Source: Pterois miles (lineage: Eukaryota > Chordata > Actinopteri > Perciformes > Scorpaenidae). Taken from it: a stretch of 64,000 bases of DNA. How positions within the stretch are numbered: the first letter of the stretch is position 1; every line of letters begins with the position of its first letter. The translations under genes were made by a program, and so were the position numbers. Positions 1-12,800 of this stretch are shown here, piece by piece. The notes below the pieces were generated by a model. The model saw only the letters and a program-made list of their open reading frames with translations, made no database searches and was not told the origin of the DNA. The stretch is taken from NCBI GenBank assembly GCA_947000775.1, contig CAMQGK010000637.1, positions 13,433,501-13,497,500 on the forward strand. Reading direction: 5' to 3'.

Positions 1-635
1 CAGAATATACGTTTCTATGTGCAATTTTACTACATTTTAATTTAACCTGAATGACTCAAGAGTTATCATTCTTTGTTCCAGACATGCTCATTTTATGGTA
101 AGGATAATATTTATACATTAAATGAATACGTGAAAAGTCTTGTTTTACAGGAGTCTTTTCAGAGACATGAACACAAATTATACCATATACAGACCACCAA
201 GGTTCCTGTTAGTCTTCATAAATGCTTCCTACATGTCTTCACATGGCGAGACGCTGTGCATACACAGACTTTCCATGTATGTTATTAACTGCAGGTCTAG
301 TTGGAGAAGCTGACAATGCTGTAGGCACTTCCTAGTCTGTGTTTTTAGAAGCAGGATATAAGGAGAACATTTGGAGAACCTGTAGTGAAATTTTTTGCTG
401 ATGGTTCATCCTTGTGCTGGTGGTGAATAACAGTAATGAGGGGGAAGACTTTGGCTTATTGCCAAGTGTTCACACAGGGGTTTATTACCTGACAAGCAGG
501 CCTCTGTGCTGCTACAGTAAAGAGCAGGGTGGTAAAAGCTCCGACCCCTAGTTTAAACTAATAATAAAAGGAAATGTAAAGGTCACAGCAGATGTGCACG
601 ATGAGGTAAGTAAAAGATGTTCCAAAGGGGCTGAC

Positions 636-2819
636 CTGCTTTCCCTGAGGGCCCTCTGGTCCAATGTCTCCCTGTGGTCCTGGTAACCCCTGGGCAGAAA
701 CAACATACAATACAGCCATTAATAAAGATACAGGTGTGTTTATGTGTAGGTGTGTTTGACATGATGTGGTGATTTCTGCATCTATTTTCTTTTTGCAAAA
801 GGATGTCACGTACAGCGGTCCAACGAGTATTTCTAATAATATGCAGCTATGCAAACCTATAAAATCATACCTGAGTACCTCTATGTTAAGTTAAAAACTT
901 CTGATCTCTCTTTTGACTGCTTGTGAAAACAGTGTAATGTGTTAAGTATCAAAGACAAGCTTTATTATAAAAGCATGAATTACATATTTTACTTCTGAAA
1001 TATTACTGACCTGCAGACCTCGAAGCCCTCTTGGTCCAAGTGAACCCTCAGGACCCTGAAGCACACCAACCAGGGAAAGAGAAAGGCCATAAGATCAAAC
1101 ACAGTGTGGCCAGTAACTAGGAATGATCATGTGTAGTGTCAACAGTGCTGTTGTACCCTGTCTCCTTTGATTCCTGGAGTGCCACACTCACCCCTCTCAC
1201 CCTGTGTAGAAATGACAGGCTTGCATTGTTTCCGACAAAATAAAATGCTATCATTGTAATTAATCTAAGTCACATACCATCTCTCCTTTGTAACCTGGTT
1301 TTCCCTGCAAATAAAATTAATGAGATGCTATGTGTGAACTAACTACAGAGACAGTAATGAATGCTTTCGTAATTTTGGGCATGAATAGTGTTATTTACCT
1401 CAGCACCCTCTCGCCCGGGTAGACCACTTAGTCCTGCTTCACCCTGATATGACAGAAAGCACAATGACTCATTATTTCAGTGAATACAAGTTACAGCCAC
1501 TGTATAGTAAATACCTTAACACAGAATTAACAGCCTGATATTGCAGGTTTAAACATGTTAGAAGGGAAACAAAAATAAAAAAGATGAAAAATGCAAACAT
1601 CCTCCATTTAAGTGTCTCCTACTGTAACAACAGCACTAATAGACTAAAACTTAACACTTTAAAATGAATGTGTATAAGCCCTATGGGCTTAAATATAATA
1701 TAATATGAGATAATGAGCTGATGTGGAATAAATTTGCTGTTTATGGTTATTCATAATCTTATTAATTCTGTCCTAATCATTTCCAACAGACTATGACAAG
1801 TCAATACTATTCACAGGAGCAGGGGTGGAGGTGGTCATAATATAATTTATAAATAAATATAAATATAATATACACGGATTCCACAGTATGCAGTACTTAA
1901 AAAACAAGTGAAAGGACCTAAAAATCAATTCCATATTTGACTGGTAGCCAGAGAAGGAAGGCTAATACAAGCTGCCAAGACTGTCTGACTAACTCACACA
2001 TATATTGTGTAAACAAACAAGATGTAAAGAAATAAAAGCATGTAAATATACGTAACTGGCATTTCTGCAGTCATGCATATTTAAGGACAGGGGCCCAAAA
2101 GTGTGTGTTACTATTGAAGTTTGAAAGGCCAGAAATCAGAACCTGACCAGAACATGCTCGTCAATCCAACCATCTCTAGAAGAATCTCAAAGTTTTGGTC
2201 AACAATGGGCATCACCGGTTTTCAAGGGGAGGTACAGCTACATATTGTCAGTGTGACAGTGATGGGTGTTTTCTAATAACAGAGCCCAGTGGGAGCACAT
2301 ATAGAGAATAAAAGAGGGCTTGAAACTGAACCCTGTGGAACTCCAACTTAGCAGCAGAAAGTTACCAGTGTTAGCAGAAACTGTGCTGGATAAGTAGGAG
2401 GCAAACAACTGCAAAGAATGAACTTAACTGTTATTTGTTATCGCAGGTAATAATGTACTTAGGTTCATAACACACAGAGTCCTAGTTTTCTTTTACTGTA
2501 AATATGAAGATTTCAACCCATTATTCTTCAAGAGTACTGTATAGTCTGTTTCTTGAGTGCATCCTTGAACAGATCCCTATCCTTTTGGACTAAATTATAT
2601 ATTCAGTGGAAAGGATACAGATGATGGTTTCTGTATCCTCATGAACTGGAAAAGTTCCATGTGCAGTAAAGCAGGTCATGCTATTTTATGTGTTAAAAGT
2701 AAAATTCAACAGTTTAACTTTGGGTCATTACTAAAAATACATATCTCTTTCAAATTGCTAGTATATAAATTATATTCATAGATAATAATTAACCAGATTC
2801 CATGTGAACCAGTGTTTAG

Positions 2820-2881
<62 letters not shown>

Positions 2882-5800
2882 TAGGTATTTTAAGTTTTAC
2901 CAAGTACAGTTTACAGACATTGGATGAGCCAGTTCAGGAAGCATAACAACTTTTTTTTTTTTTTTGTCCTAAATTCAAACAAAGAATTTAGGCGTGGAGC
3001 ACTCAGGAAGTATTATGTAACAGCTGAAGGAGCCTGCCAGCAAAGAAATTTGTAGTCTACATGTCCATCAAAAAGCACACACCTTTTGCCCTTTAAGCCC
3101 TGGGGCTCCATCTTCTCCAGAGCGACCTTTTTTTCCCCTGGAGAATGACACAAAGTTAAGGTTAAGTTGATTAATTTCTTCCACTGACATTTTGTTCCAC
3201 ACTGACAGCTTGCTCACATAACATGTACACCTTTGTTCTAGGCTACAACACAGGATGTATTTGCTGTAGAAGGCTTAGACTCTATTTTGTAAAAGATGAT
3301 TTTTAAAGAGTGTAATCTGATATGGCATTGAAGGATGGTATGGTAAGTCTTCCTCAAACAGCCATGCAGATCACAGGGAAAAAAGAAACATCACTATTTT
3401 CAGCTTTTATATGAAAAATTAGTGCTCAGGGAGGCACAGAAGTTTATGAATGACCCAAAACCTGCTGCCTTCAGGCTGACGGTTAAGAACTGTTCAGCCT
3501 AATAAACTGGTACAAAAATTAATTAATTCCATCCTCCATCAAAATATTAAATATCAGCAACTGGTAGTACTATATGATTTTACTTGGGGACTAAGAAATC
3601 ACAATTTGCTAATTTATTATCTGGTTTTATTATACCTGGTTTTATGATTTTAAACTATTGTCTTTTATTACTTTTTGTTATTATTGTATATATAATTATT
3701 TATTCTAATATTATTATATATTAAAGAACTGTGACTGTGAATTTAAGTATGTTTAAGTGTATGAATGATCATATGATCTAGGATGTGCTAACTGTATGTG
3801 TATTGTGAGGTTGTTGGCAAGTGTGCTCTGTGGACAATAAAATATATCTTATCTTATCACTAAAGTCACTATTGACAAACAGGTCTGTGACCCATAACCT
3901 GAAAATAAAGGTTATCTTGACCATGTCTATGCAATGTGAAAGTTTCCTTGTCTCTACACAGACATTGTTTGAGCAAGACTGAGGGGAAAAAGATAAGTTA
4001 CCTGATGTCTGAATGTGTGTTATATATGATGGATGTGAGGGCTGTACAACAGCTGAAGCCATAGGTGGGCATGAGGTGTCTTGTCCACAGGGTCAGGGGT
4101 CATTGTCTCAAGCTGCACCTGGACAGCGTGTGTCAATTGCTAGCCACCTGAAATCACTAGTCTGTGGCCATTAAACTAATGAGAGCAATTATGAGAGCCT
4201 CTTCGTCTGAGTGTAAGAATTTGAAGAATCTCTCTGAGGAGAAAGTGCCTTGTTAATGTCCATGCAGCTGTCTGTCACTAGCCTGATTATCTGCCAGGTT
4301 TGCTTTACATTACCTGAGCTCTCTATTAGTGTGGGTGGGTGTCTCGAAAGGGCGGGATCATCTTCTTCTAGCATCACACAGAAATGATGTGTAATATCTG
4401 GTGCTCCATAAAGCAGTCCCTTTATTCCTGCATAACTGACCGCAGCAGTAGGGGTTGCATGGGAGATTTATGGTGGCCAAAGGTCCAGCTCTAAATGTGG
4501 TGCCTCTGGTTTCCATGGGGGACATCTTATGTTACATGAGAAATGCCCAATAACTGTCTAAGACACGACACAACAGACATATTTCTCCGGGAATAGCAGA
4601 CCAGTCTCTGATCTAATTTTCCTGTTGCCATAGATTTGCTTTTAGAATGTGGGCAGGACCACCTATCCATTTACTCTGCTTGTAGTGATTTACACAAGGC
4701 AAATGCCTGCAAGCTATACTGCTGAGAAAAAAGCCAGTAATTATCCTGATTGTTCAAAACTGCATAATTACCATTCCTAAAATATCATGATCATGTTAGA
4801 TTTCTCTGCACAAGATTTCAGGGATCCTTCCTTCTAACTTGTGACACTTCAAAGGGAATTGCTCGTTGCTTGTGGAGTATTTTGAAAAGTTTGAGGCTAA
4901 ATACTCACCGCAGGCCCACTTGGTCCCCTCTCGCCTTTCTCACAAGCACATCTCTGAGCCAGAGGGCACTTCAGAAAAAAAGACACGTTTGCTAAGCTGT
5001 CATGAATGTAATTCTACACACCCTCACCTAATTACACATTACTAAATGTCAAAAGCTTCTGAGCTAATAGTAGTAATACTTACTCCTTCATCAGCCAAAC
5101 CAATCTGCAAAGAAAACAAAAGTTGATTAATATCTTGCAGGATTTGTAGCAATATTTATATATTATATAATATGACATATATTATATGAGATTTGCTCAG
5201 TCGTTGCTTAGTGATGCAGATTGGTCATGATCATTTAATGCAGCGCCATAAATGCAAACCTCCCAAACAAACTAAAAACCATAAAAGTTTTGGGAAACCA
5301 AAGGTGTACTTAAACATGAAAGAAGAAAAAGTGATAAAGACAAAAACATTCCTGGATATTTCAACATTTAGTGTTTAGTGTTTAGTGTAATCAATAAATG
5401 TCTAAATGCAAGTCAAGTGAGAAATTCTAGGAATCCGAGGGGTTATGTTCATGCAGATGTCAAACTGTATTTTTGTAAAGCTGCGTAAAAAGCTTAAAAT
5501 CCAGAGCTGTCATGGACATTTGTTTCTCCACAGCATTGTCATCATTCCATCTCTATAGGAATACCTGAACAAGCCTGTCCATGTGTCAACTCTGAATAGA
5601 TCCTCATTCAAAGCAAATACATCACTTTCCTTCTCAATGGTGTCTGCTGAAAGACAGGTATTATACTCACTATCTCAGTGACGATTTTTTCAACAATGTC
5701 TGAATCCTGTAAATTGTGGAGGAAGCGGGAGGCCGGGGAGCTAGCGAGTAGACGGAGCTGGGCTACATTGGTTGGCTCATTGGCTGTCCGGGTGATGCCC

Positions 5801-6603
5801 AAAGAGAAGAATCTGACTCCCTGGTTCTTGGCATCAGCAACAGCAGAAAAAATGTCAGGGTTCCTTGGGTGGGAAATACCATCTGTGAGCAGCACGGCTA
5901 CTTTGATGCTCCCGGGGCTGGATTCCTCCAGGTAGATCTTGGTCATGTTGGTGATGGCGTAGGTGGTGTAGGTGCCATGGCCAATGTAGACGATGGGAGC
6001 TATACGGGTCTTGAAGTTCTCTGTGCCCTTCCAGTCTCTGAAGGTTTGCTCTGTGATAACGTGACTGCTGTACTGCAGCAGAGCCACCCTAAAGCTCAAG
6101 CTGCGGCCGGACTGCAGCTGTACTCCTTGGAGTCTGTCCACCATGTTCATGGTAAACTGCTTTTCCTGCTCGTGATTGTCCTTGGCGCTCTCAGAGCTGT
6201 CCAACAGGAAGGAGAGTTCCAAGCTGCAGTCCTCATCCAGGACGGCTGTGTGCACACAGAACAAGATGAAGGACTCTCTATCGGCAATAAAACATGTTTT
6301 TAAGTGTTATTACCTTCACTAAGTGACTGACTACAAATTGATTTAACTTCATAACAAAATTATGCATGTTTTTTCCTTGTAGACATGATGTTGAATTTCC
6401 CTGCACCAAAGGAACTGTTATTAGAATAAAACTATTGCCTTTCCTTTCATTTTTCATTCAGTTTTACCTTGTCCGTCATGAATGTTTGCAGCCAGAGGTT
6501 TGGTCCTGGATTTCTTGTTAGTTTTTTTCTCTTCAGAAACATCTTGGGCCCACACACTGGTCAGTGCTGTGACCAGCAGCACCAGCGTAGAGGGGGGCAA
6601 CAT
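636..6603 (-). CDS. col28a: Type XXVIII-like collagen alpha chain, 5' part (partial gene)
   Basis: This is a secreted extracellular-matrix collagen. Minus-strand coding exons, 5' to 3', are 6603-6468 (signal peptide MLPPSTLVLLVTALTSVWAQ, then a short Lys-rich segment), 6245-5671 (one complete VWA domain with a MIDAS-type DSSES motif and LLTDGISHP), 5104-5084 (7 codons), 4968-4909 (Cys-rich CPLAQRCACEKG leading into Gly-X-Y), 3137-3083, 1443-1399, 1304-1278, 1201-1157, 1055-1011 and 689-636. The last six encode uninterrupted Gly-X-Y triplets in 27, 45 or 54 nt blocks, typical of fibrillar-type exon building. The VWA followed by a CxCEKGE start of the triple helix resembles COL28A1 rather than collagen VI. 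The triple helix continues left of the window, so the C-terminal VWA and any Kunitz domain are not seen. Exon 3137-3083 has 55 nt and does not join in phase with 4968-4909, so an exon may be missing. The teleost paralogue cannot be assigned. Confidence 0.85.
2819..2879. repeat. (TAA)n microsatellite
   Basis: About twenty uninterrupted TAA/ATA triplets in a collagen-gene intron. It produces a spurious poly-isoleucine open frame on the minus strand. Confidence 0.95.
3640..3862 (+). repeat. Possible 3' tail of a non-LTR retroelement
   Basis: An AT-rich stretch ends with AATAAAATATATCTTATCTTATC, a polyadenylation-like hexamer followed by short tandem TATCT/TTATC units, a form common at teleost LINE 3' ends. 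No reverse transcriptase frame is visible. This is a family-level guess from the tail alone. Confidence 0.3.
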
Positions 6604-6851
6604 CTTTGTCCCAACTCTGGAGAAAAACAGCAACAACAAATCAAAATTGATCAATTTTGCTGTCCACAAAAGTTAGTTTCTGCATCAAATCACAGTGGAC
6701 AAAGTTTGTGAATCATGCATTTTATCTGCTGAGTTTAAAAAGATTTTAGTGTGATGTTGAAAGTCAAACAAAAAATGCTGAATATTACTTTGTTGTAAAA
6801 GTTGGGTATATCCTTAAAAATAATTGAGCAATTGTTTTCACATCAACTCAC

Positions 6852-7040
6852 AGTCCAACCTCCTTTGGAAATGCTGCAGTTTCTAGTCTTTCAGTGTCCT
6901 ATTTCAAGTGCGGCCCAAAATGCAGACTTGAAGAAGGTAGCAGGAACAGCAGAGAACCAGAGTGCACGGCGAGCTCCAGTTAGCTCATTGAACAGCAGCA
7001 GCAGCACTAGTGTCAGTCATTCTGTGGAGCAGAGAGTGAG
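6852..7040 (-). other. Probable 5' untranslated exon of the col28a-like gene
   Basis: The ATG exon has a strong minus-strand acceptor (T-rich tract then CCAG) just 5' of position 6616, only 13 nt upstream of the start codon, so an upstream noncoding exon is needed. A good donor (GTGAGT) lies at 6851-6846, and a TATA box at about 7070 would put the cap site near 7040. The exon limits are inferred from these signals only. Confidence 0.4.
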
Positions 7041-7060
7041 AGACCCCGAGACACACTCAC

Positions 7061-7079
7061 GCCTCCTTTATAAGGAGGC
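7061..7079 (-). promoter_or_regulatory. TATA box inside a perfect 8-bp-arm palindrome
   Basis: The segment GCCTCCTT-TAT-AAGGAGGC is a perfect inverted repeat. On the minus strand it reads TATAAAGG at 7072-7065, a consensus TATA element correctly placed about 450-470 bp 5' of the collagen start codon. It is the likely core promoter of the col28a-like gene. The function is inferred from sequence and position. Confidence 0.5.
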
Positions 7080-7080
7080 A

Positions 7081-9680
7081 CCGACAGACCAGACGCCTGC
7101 TCTGCCCTCAGGGCAGGCAAACTGGGATGTGTTTGCAACTGTGAAGCAAAGTTCTGTGTGTGTTTGCTGAAATGTGTATTTTAATTACTACAAGTTAAGT
7201 ACAATCAACTGTAGATGTATAAGTTTATGAGAGGGTAACTAATTCTTAAATACCACAGAATTATAGTTGTATTGTGTATTTCTGTTTTTTATTGAAAAAG
7301 TATAGAACCTTTATAACCCAGCAGAATCAGTTGATACATACATCCGTATACATATATCTGTGACAGGATAAAATGCCTGTGATGACGTATAAATGTTGGA
7401 TGATATTGGTTTAACGTAGTTTGTTTTGACCACAGCAAGCAGGGATGAGTGAGACAGTTATATGTCAATGTCTTCAATTTCTGTGTAATGTCCTCATCAT
7501 TGTGTGTCATTTACTATTTTCTTTTTCATATTGTTCTATGTGGCACTGTGGTCCCTGTGAAATGTAATTTTGTTACCCTGTATGTAAGTCTCTCCCTGCA
7601 TATGCGGAATGACCATAAAGCAGTTTAAGTGTAGAATCTGGCAGTGAGTCAGGTATATTTTATCTAAATCTTTAAAAATTTGTTGAAGTCACTAAACTGT
7701 GCAGAAGAATGATGCATATAAACTACAATGAAGTTACATCAGAATAAAACAGCACTTTGACAAAATTACAACAATAAAATGGGTTTAAAAGCACTTTTAA
7801 AGAGGTGATATAAAAAGTGGACTTGATGCCATATAGCATAAACTGCAGAGGTAGTGGGATTTAAAATTTAGAGGCCCAAATGTCAAAGGCCTGGTCACCT
7901 TTGGTCTCTGGCCTGGACTTTAAATGACCATAACAGCCCTGCCTGAGGAAAAAAGGTCTTTTTCTAAATGACTTATGAAATCACTAAGCAAACAGGCAAA
8001 CAATGGTGATGTTAGAAAACGGACTATTCAGTACTGTTGTTTTAAACAGTGGATGATCACAGTGTTCTCAACAGAAACTTCACCTAAATTTTAGATTTAC
8101 CTTTTGTTGGCTTCCTTTAATTATATTTTCATGCAAAGGGGGTTGTAACCAGTAGGCAAGTGACACGCAATATATCTTAATAACTGCTAGCTGTTTGGTG
8201 GTAGTTTACCTTCCAGCCCCTAAAAGATCTGACCATTCAGTAGTAGAGGTGACCTTTTAGCGTACTCCTCCTGGTGTGGTTAGAGATGGGGCTGATCCTG
8301 TGCAGGCTGGCTGAGGATTCATGGCTGCCTGCTGTGAGGTGAAGAAGCTTTGTATCGCAAAGCTCCAGGCAAGAAGTAATTAGAGGAGACTCTCTGACAC
8401 AAAGGAATGTTGCACTGAATGATAGCTTGGCAAAATCCACCTTGTCACTTTGCTCTATGATGAATGACATCCATTCATTGTGTTCCCATGTGCTGCAGTA
8501 ACATTTGTAAGTCATGAAACTGATTGTAAAGATAGGTTGTGTTTTATGTGCGTCCATCACTGACTGAATGCTTTTGTTTATGTTTGCCATTGCAGTACTG
8601 GTAATCACAGAAGCCGAGAGCTGTGTGCAAACTGAACGTTTAAAACCTGTGACAAAAGATAATTGTACTGAAGAGACAATCATCTCTTTCACACATGTTC
8701 TATTACATTGCTGTGTTTTGTCTTTTTTGAAAAAAATTCTTGTGTTCAGCTATGTACAGTATATCAAATAAATAAATTGCAAATGGTAGACAAGATTTGA
8801 GTAGTTTAGGTTAAAGAAAAGAAAAGATGAATGTTGTGGAAATGGTTTAAAACAATCTTACATTATGGAAAATTGATACTACAAAGTTGTCTGTTATTAC
8901 TGTCTTTTATGAATGTTATCATCATTACCTGCATTGTGGGATATGTATGCCACCATAGGGTCCAGTAGTGTTTGCGTACTGTAATATTTCACCTGAAATC
9001 ATATGCAATTTGTGTACTAGTGGATTAATAATGTACTAAGTCTATATATAAATCCTGCACACTTTATTTTATGTAGTTATATTTTATTTGTATGTAAAAC
9101 CTATTAAGAAATTATTGTTATGAATATTGTTGTCAATAGGCCACTGCATTGTTGGTATTTATGCCACCGTAGTGTCCTGGGTTTGCGTACTGTAATATTT
9201 CACCAGAAATCATATGCAATATATATATATATACCATTGGTTTCATATTAAGGTTTTGGACATACAAAAAAACCCTCACATACTTTTTAATGTACTAAAA
9301 TACCATATTCGCATGGAATATCGGACACAACCTAAGTCACTAAAGAAGAGTCTGACTTTATCTCTCTCTTCCTATGTGTGCACAATTTTTATTTTATTAT
9401 CATTATTCATTTATTTATTTCAATATACAGTATATATCTTATTTGTATATACAACCTATTAAGCAATGATTGTTTACAATTGGTGATGTCATCTGTAACT
9501 CACATCCTATTCCTCTGAATAGAAAAATCAATATAAAGTGAGGAAAAAATAAAGGTTTTCTTTCATTTGTATTCATCACAGACTGTTAATGGATTTATTC
9601 AAGCATGTAAAGTTGTAAACATAACGCATATATTTGTAATATCCAATATTATCTGAATTAGCAAAAAATTTTTAATTGTG
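7081..9680. other. Intergenic region between col28a-like gene and atp5f1b
   Basis: No exon with supported splice sites or recognisable protein is seen on either strand. The longest open frame (minus strand, 8692-8237, 151 codons) has no recognisable motif and unconvincing codon content. The region is AT-rich and contains the degenerate tandem duplication listed separately. Confidence 0.6.
8931..9486. repeat. Degenerate tandem duplication of a 210-340 bp unit
   Basis: Copy 1 (8931-9143) and copy 2 (9145-9486) share an opening block (8931-9008 and 9145-9220) that includes the identical stretch TTTGCGTACTGTAATATTTC, and a closing block (9062-9136 and about 9407-9483) with TTATTTGTAT and ACCTATTAAG. 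Copy 2 carries about 130 bp of extra AT-rich sequence in the middle. Confidence 0.8.
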
Positions 9681-9687
9681 CTGCCCT

Positions 9688-9814
9688 CTTCCGGTAAAGG
9701 AGGGGATAAGAACGAGACGGACTGCGCATGCTCACACAGCCTGTTGGTTGACCGGTTGCAGATTGCTCACAGCTGAGTGTGTGTACATGCTGGTCATTCA
9801 CCTTCAGCCATCTT
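9688..9814 (+). promoter_or_regulatory. atp5f1b: atp5f1b promoter with ETS/GABP, NRF1-like and YY1 motifs
   Basis: No TATA box is evident. CTTCCGG at 9688-9694 matches the ETS/GABP (NRF-2) core, TGCGCATGC at 9723-9731 matches an NRF1 half-to-full site, and GCCATCTT at 9807-9814, five bases before the ATG, matches YY1. These three factors are the established regulators of nuclear-encoded oxidative phosphorylation genes. The transcription start probably lies within about 9735-9800. Sites are motif matches only. Confidence 0.55.
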
Positions 9815-9818
9815 AACC

Positions 9819-12800
9819 ATGTTGGGTGCTGTGGGACGCTGCTGCAGCGGGACTCTGCGGGCTTTCAAGCCCAGGATCAACTCTCTGAAAACAGTCAGAG
9901 GGAGACATGCGGCTCTTTCTTCGAGTGAGTGAATACACTTTCTAAACATTGCCCCACTCTCCGCATTAACTGTTGCAGCTGACTAATCTTTATAGCAAAT
10001 GCATGCATGCCCAGGGGGCGTCTAACTGACCCCAAAGTGTGTCCATTCATTTGCGACCAGTAGGATTCGTATTTAATTAAAGCAGCTATAGGATAAGCAG
10101 CTATTTGGTCATATTCTTACTTCAGTCAGACATTGTAGGATCCGGTCATGTGTCTCCTATCAATGACCTTCCAAGTAACTCAAGTCAGTGTCTCACACAC
10201 TGCCTGTTTGAACTATTCAGCCTGCAACTTTACGTGGCAACAAAACATAAGCTATGCTTTCCAGGAATACATTTAATTTTTTGTTTAATTGGCTTGTAGA
10301 ATATATCACATGCATGTTAACCCCTGTTTATTTGTAAGATGTTTTGATTTTTCAATTTGGGTTTGTTGCTGTCACATTTAAAATAACTTTTAATATGTTG
10401 ACATTAATTTTAATTATGATGGAAGCCCATTTCCGCCTCTGAAAAGTGAAAGCCATTACAATGATACTATCTCAATATTTTGACTTACTGTAGTATCTCA
10501 GAATAATGAGAAACAAGGTCACAATATTGAGATAGTAAGGCATAATAGAAAGTCAAAATAATAAGATAGACTGTCAAAATAATGAGATTCTTAGTCAAAA
10601 TATTGATGTAGTAAGTCAAAATAATGAGATAGAACAAAATAATGAGATGCTAAGTCAAGATATTGAGATACTAGGTCAAAATAATGACGTGGTAATTAAA
10701 AATAATTAGATACTAAGTCAATATTGAGATGGTAAGTCAAAATACTGAGATAAAAAGCTAAAATATTGAGCTAGTAAGTCACCATATTGAGACAGTAAGT
10801 TAAATAAACTATTGAGACACTAATTCAAAATAATGGGCTCGTACGGCAAAATGTTGAGATCCTAACAAAATAATGATAGTAATATGGAAATAGCAAGTAA
10901 AAATGATAGTAAGTCAAAATAATGGGAGAAAATCTAAATAATGAGCTACTAAGTCAAAATATTGAGGTTGTATCTCATTGTAACGACTTACAGGATCTTT
11001 TTTTTGCATCACAGTGGCAGAAATGGGCTTCCATACATTGTGCTTTTTCTGTCATTGTCCTTTCAGGCAGGGGTTACGCTGCCCCAGCTGCCCCAGCTGC
11101 CCCAGCTGCTCAGGCAGCGCTGGCCAACGGCCGGATAGTAGCGGTGATCGGTGCTGTGGTGGATGTCCAGTTCGATGAGGGCCTGCCTCCTATTCTCAAT
11201 GCGTTGGAGGTGGCTGGTCGAGAGAGTAGGCTGGTGCTGGAGGTGGCCCAGCATCTGGGTGAGTGTGCAGAGTTGATTCAGTGTTTGGATGTCTGTTATG
11301 AAACAGTGTCTTTACCATCTCTCCTTGTGTGCTTCTTCAGGTGAAAACACAGTCAGGACGATCGCCATGGATGGCACAGAGGGTCTGGTCCGCGGGCAGA
11401 AGGTTCTGGATACCGGAGCTCCCATTAGGATCCCTGTGGGCCCTGAGACATTGGGCAGGATCATGAATGTCATTGGCGAGCCCATTGATGAGAGGGGTCC
11501 AATTACCACCAAACAGTAAGTGTTGAGATGATCATGATGCTGGAGTTATTCTGTATTTTTTTATTGTCAACAAATCCCATGAAATGACCAAAAATCAACA
11601 AGTCTGTCTGTGGCAGTGTTTGTTCATCTAGCAGCTGGGGGACTGGAGTTTTTGGTAAATGTCACTCAAACAGGGGTGCATTTGTAGGGAACTATTTATT
11701 TTGCTGCTTCATGTCTTTTCATAGGATTCATTGACAATTAAGAAATAGGAATATGACCAGCCTTGTCCTTTTTTAAACAGCATATTTAATAATAACTCTT
11801 ATCTTGCAGAACTGCACCAATTCATGCTGAAGCTCCTGAGTTCACAGACATGAGTGTGGAGCAGGAGATCCTGGTCACTGGCATCAAAGTGGTAGATCTG
11901 CTGGCACCCTACGCAAAGGGAGGAAAGATTGGTGGGTGGATTATTTGACAAACACCCTAGATTTTTTGTCTGCACTCACATTTTTGGACATATATAATAT
12001 GATAATTGTGCTTGTGTAATTCCTTCAGGTCTGTTTGGCGGTGCTGGTGTTGGCAAGACTGTGTTGATTATGGAGTTGATCAACAATGTGGCCAAGGCTC
12101 ATGGTGGTTACTCTGTGTTTGCTGGAGTAGGGGAGCGAACTCGTGAGGGAAATGACTTGTACCATGAAATGATTGAGTCTGGTGTCATTAACTTGAAGGA
12201 CACAACCTCAAAGGTGACACACTCTAGGAGTTAGTTGTTTTTTTTTTCGCTTTCCTGACTCAAGGCTTCAGCAACTTCAGTTTTGATGGCCTCATGTACA
12301 TCTCTTCAGCGTTAACTCTTGCTGAACTCCCCCGGTGACGCTTGTCTTCGTACTCTCAGGTAGCGCTGGTGTATGGTCAAATGAACGAGCCCCCAGGTGC
12401 CCGCGCCAGAGTTGCTCTTACTGGGTTGACTGTTGCCGAATACTTCCGTGATCAGGAGGGACAGGACGTACTTCTCTTTATTGACAACATCTTTAGGTTC
12501 ACCCAGGCCGGATCAGAGGTACGCAATGCCAAAGAGATTTTTGATTATTTGCAGCGGTCATCAACATAATAACACTTTTTATGTGTATACATGTTGCGCC
12601 TGAATATTTGTGTCATTGTCCTTTAGGTGTCTGCCCTATTGGGTCGTATCCCCTCTGCTGTGGGTTACCAGCCCACCTTGGCCACAGATATGGGGACAAT
12701 GCAGGAGAGAATTACCACCACCAAGAAGGGCTCCATCACCTCAGTGCAAGTGAGATGACACAAGAGGCTAATCGCACTTCAGTACACTCTACTTTTTCCA

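Noticed and set aside
2100..2420. Possible exon or repeat in a collagen intron (GAGCCCAGTGGGAGCACATA region)
   Set aside because: It resembles fish repeats I have seen, but there is no second copy, terminal structure or splice frame here, so I did not list it.
2706..2903. Minus-strand open frame with a poly-isoleucine run
   Set aside because: It is a translation of the (TAA)n microsatellite.
5671..6245. Collagen VI alpha chain
   Set aside because: A single N-terminal VWA leading into a Cys-x-Cys-Glu-Lys-Gly start of the helix, after a signal peptide and Lys-rich segment, fits type XXVIII better.
5869..6303. 144-codon plus-strand open frame over the VWA exon
   Set aside because: It is the antisense shadow of the real VWA coding exon.
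8237..8692. 151-codon open frame on the minus strand
   Set aside because: No recognisable domain, no splice or promoter context, low-complexity mix of residues, and open frames of this length occur by chance in AT-rich fish DNA.
10462..10976. CRISPR-like repeat array
   Set aside because: Units are imperfect, variable in length, have no unique spacers, and lie in a vertebrate intron.
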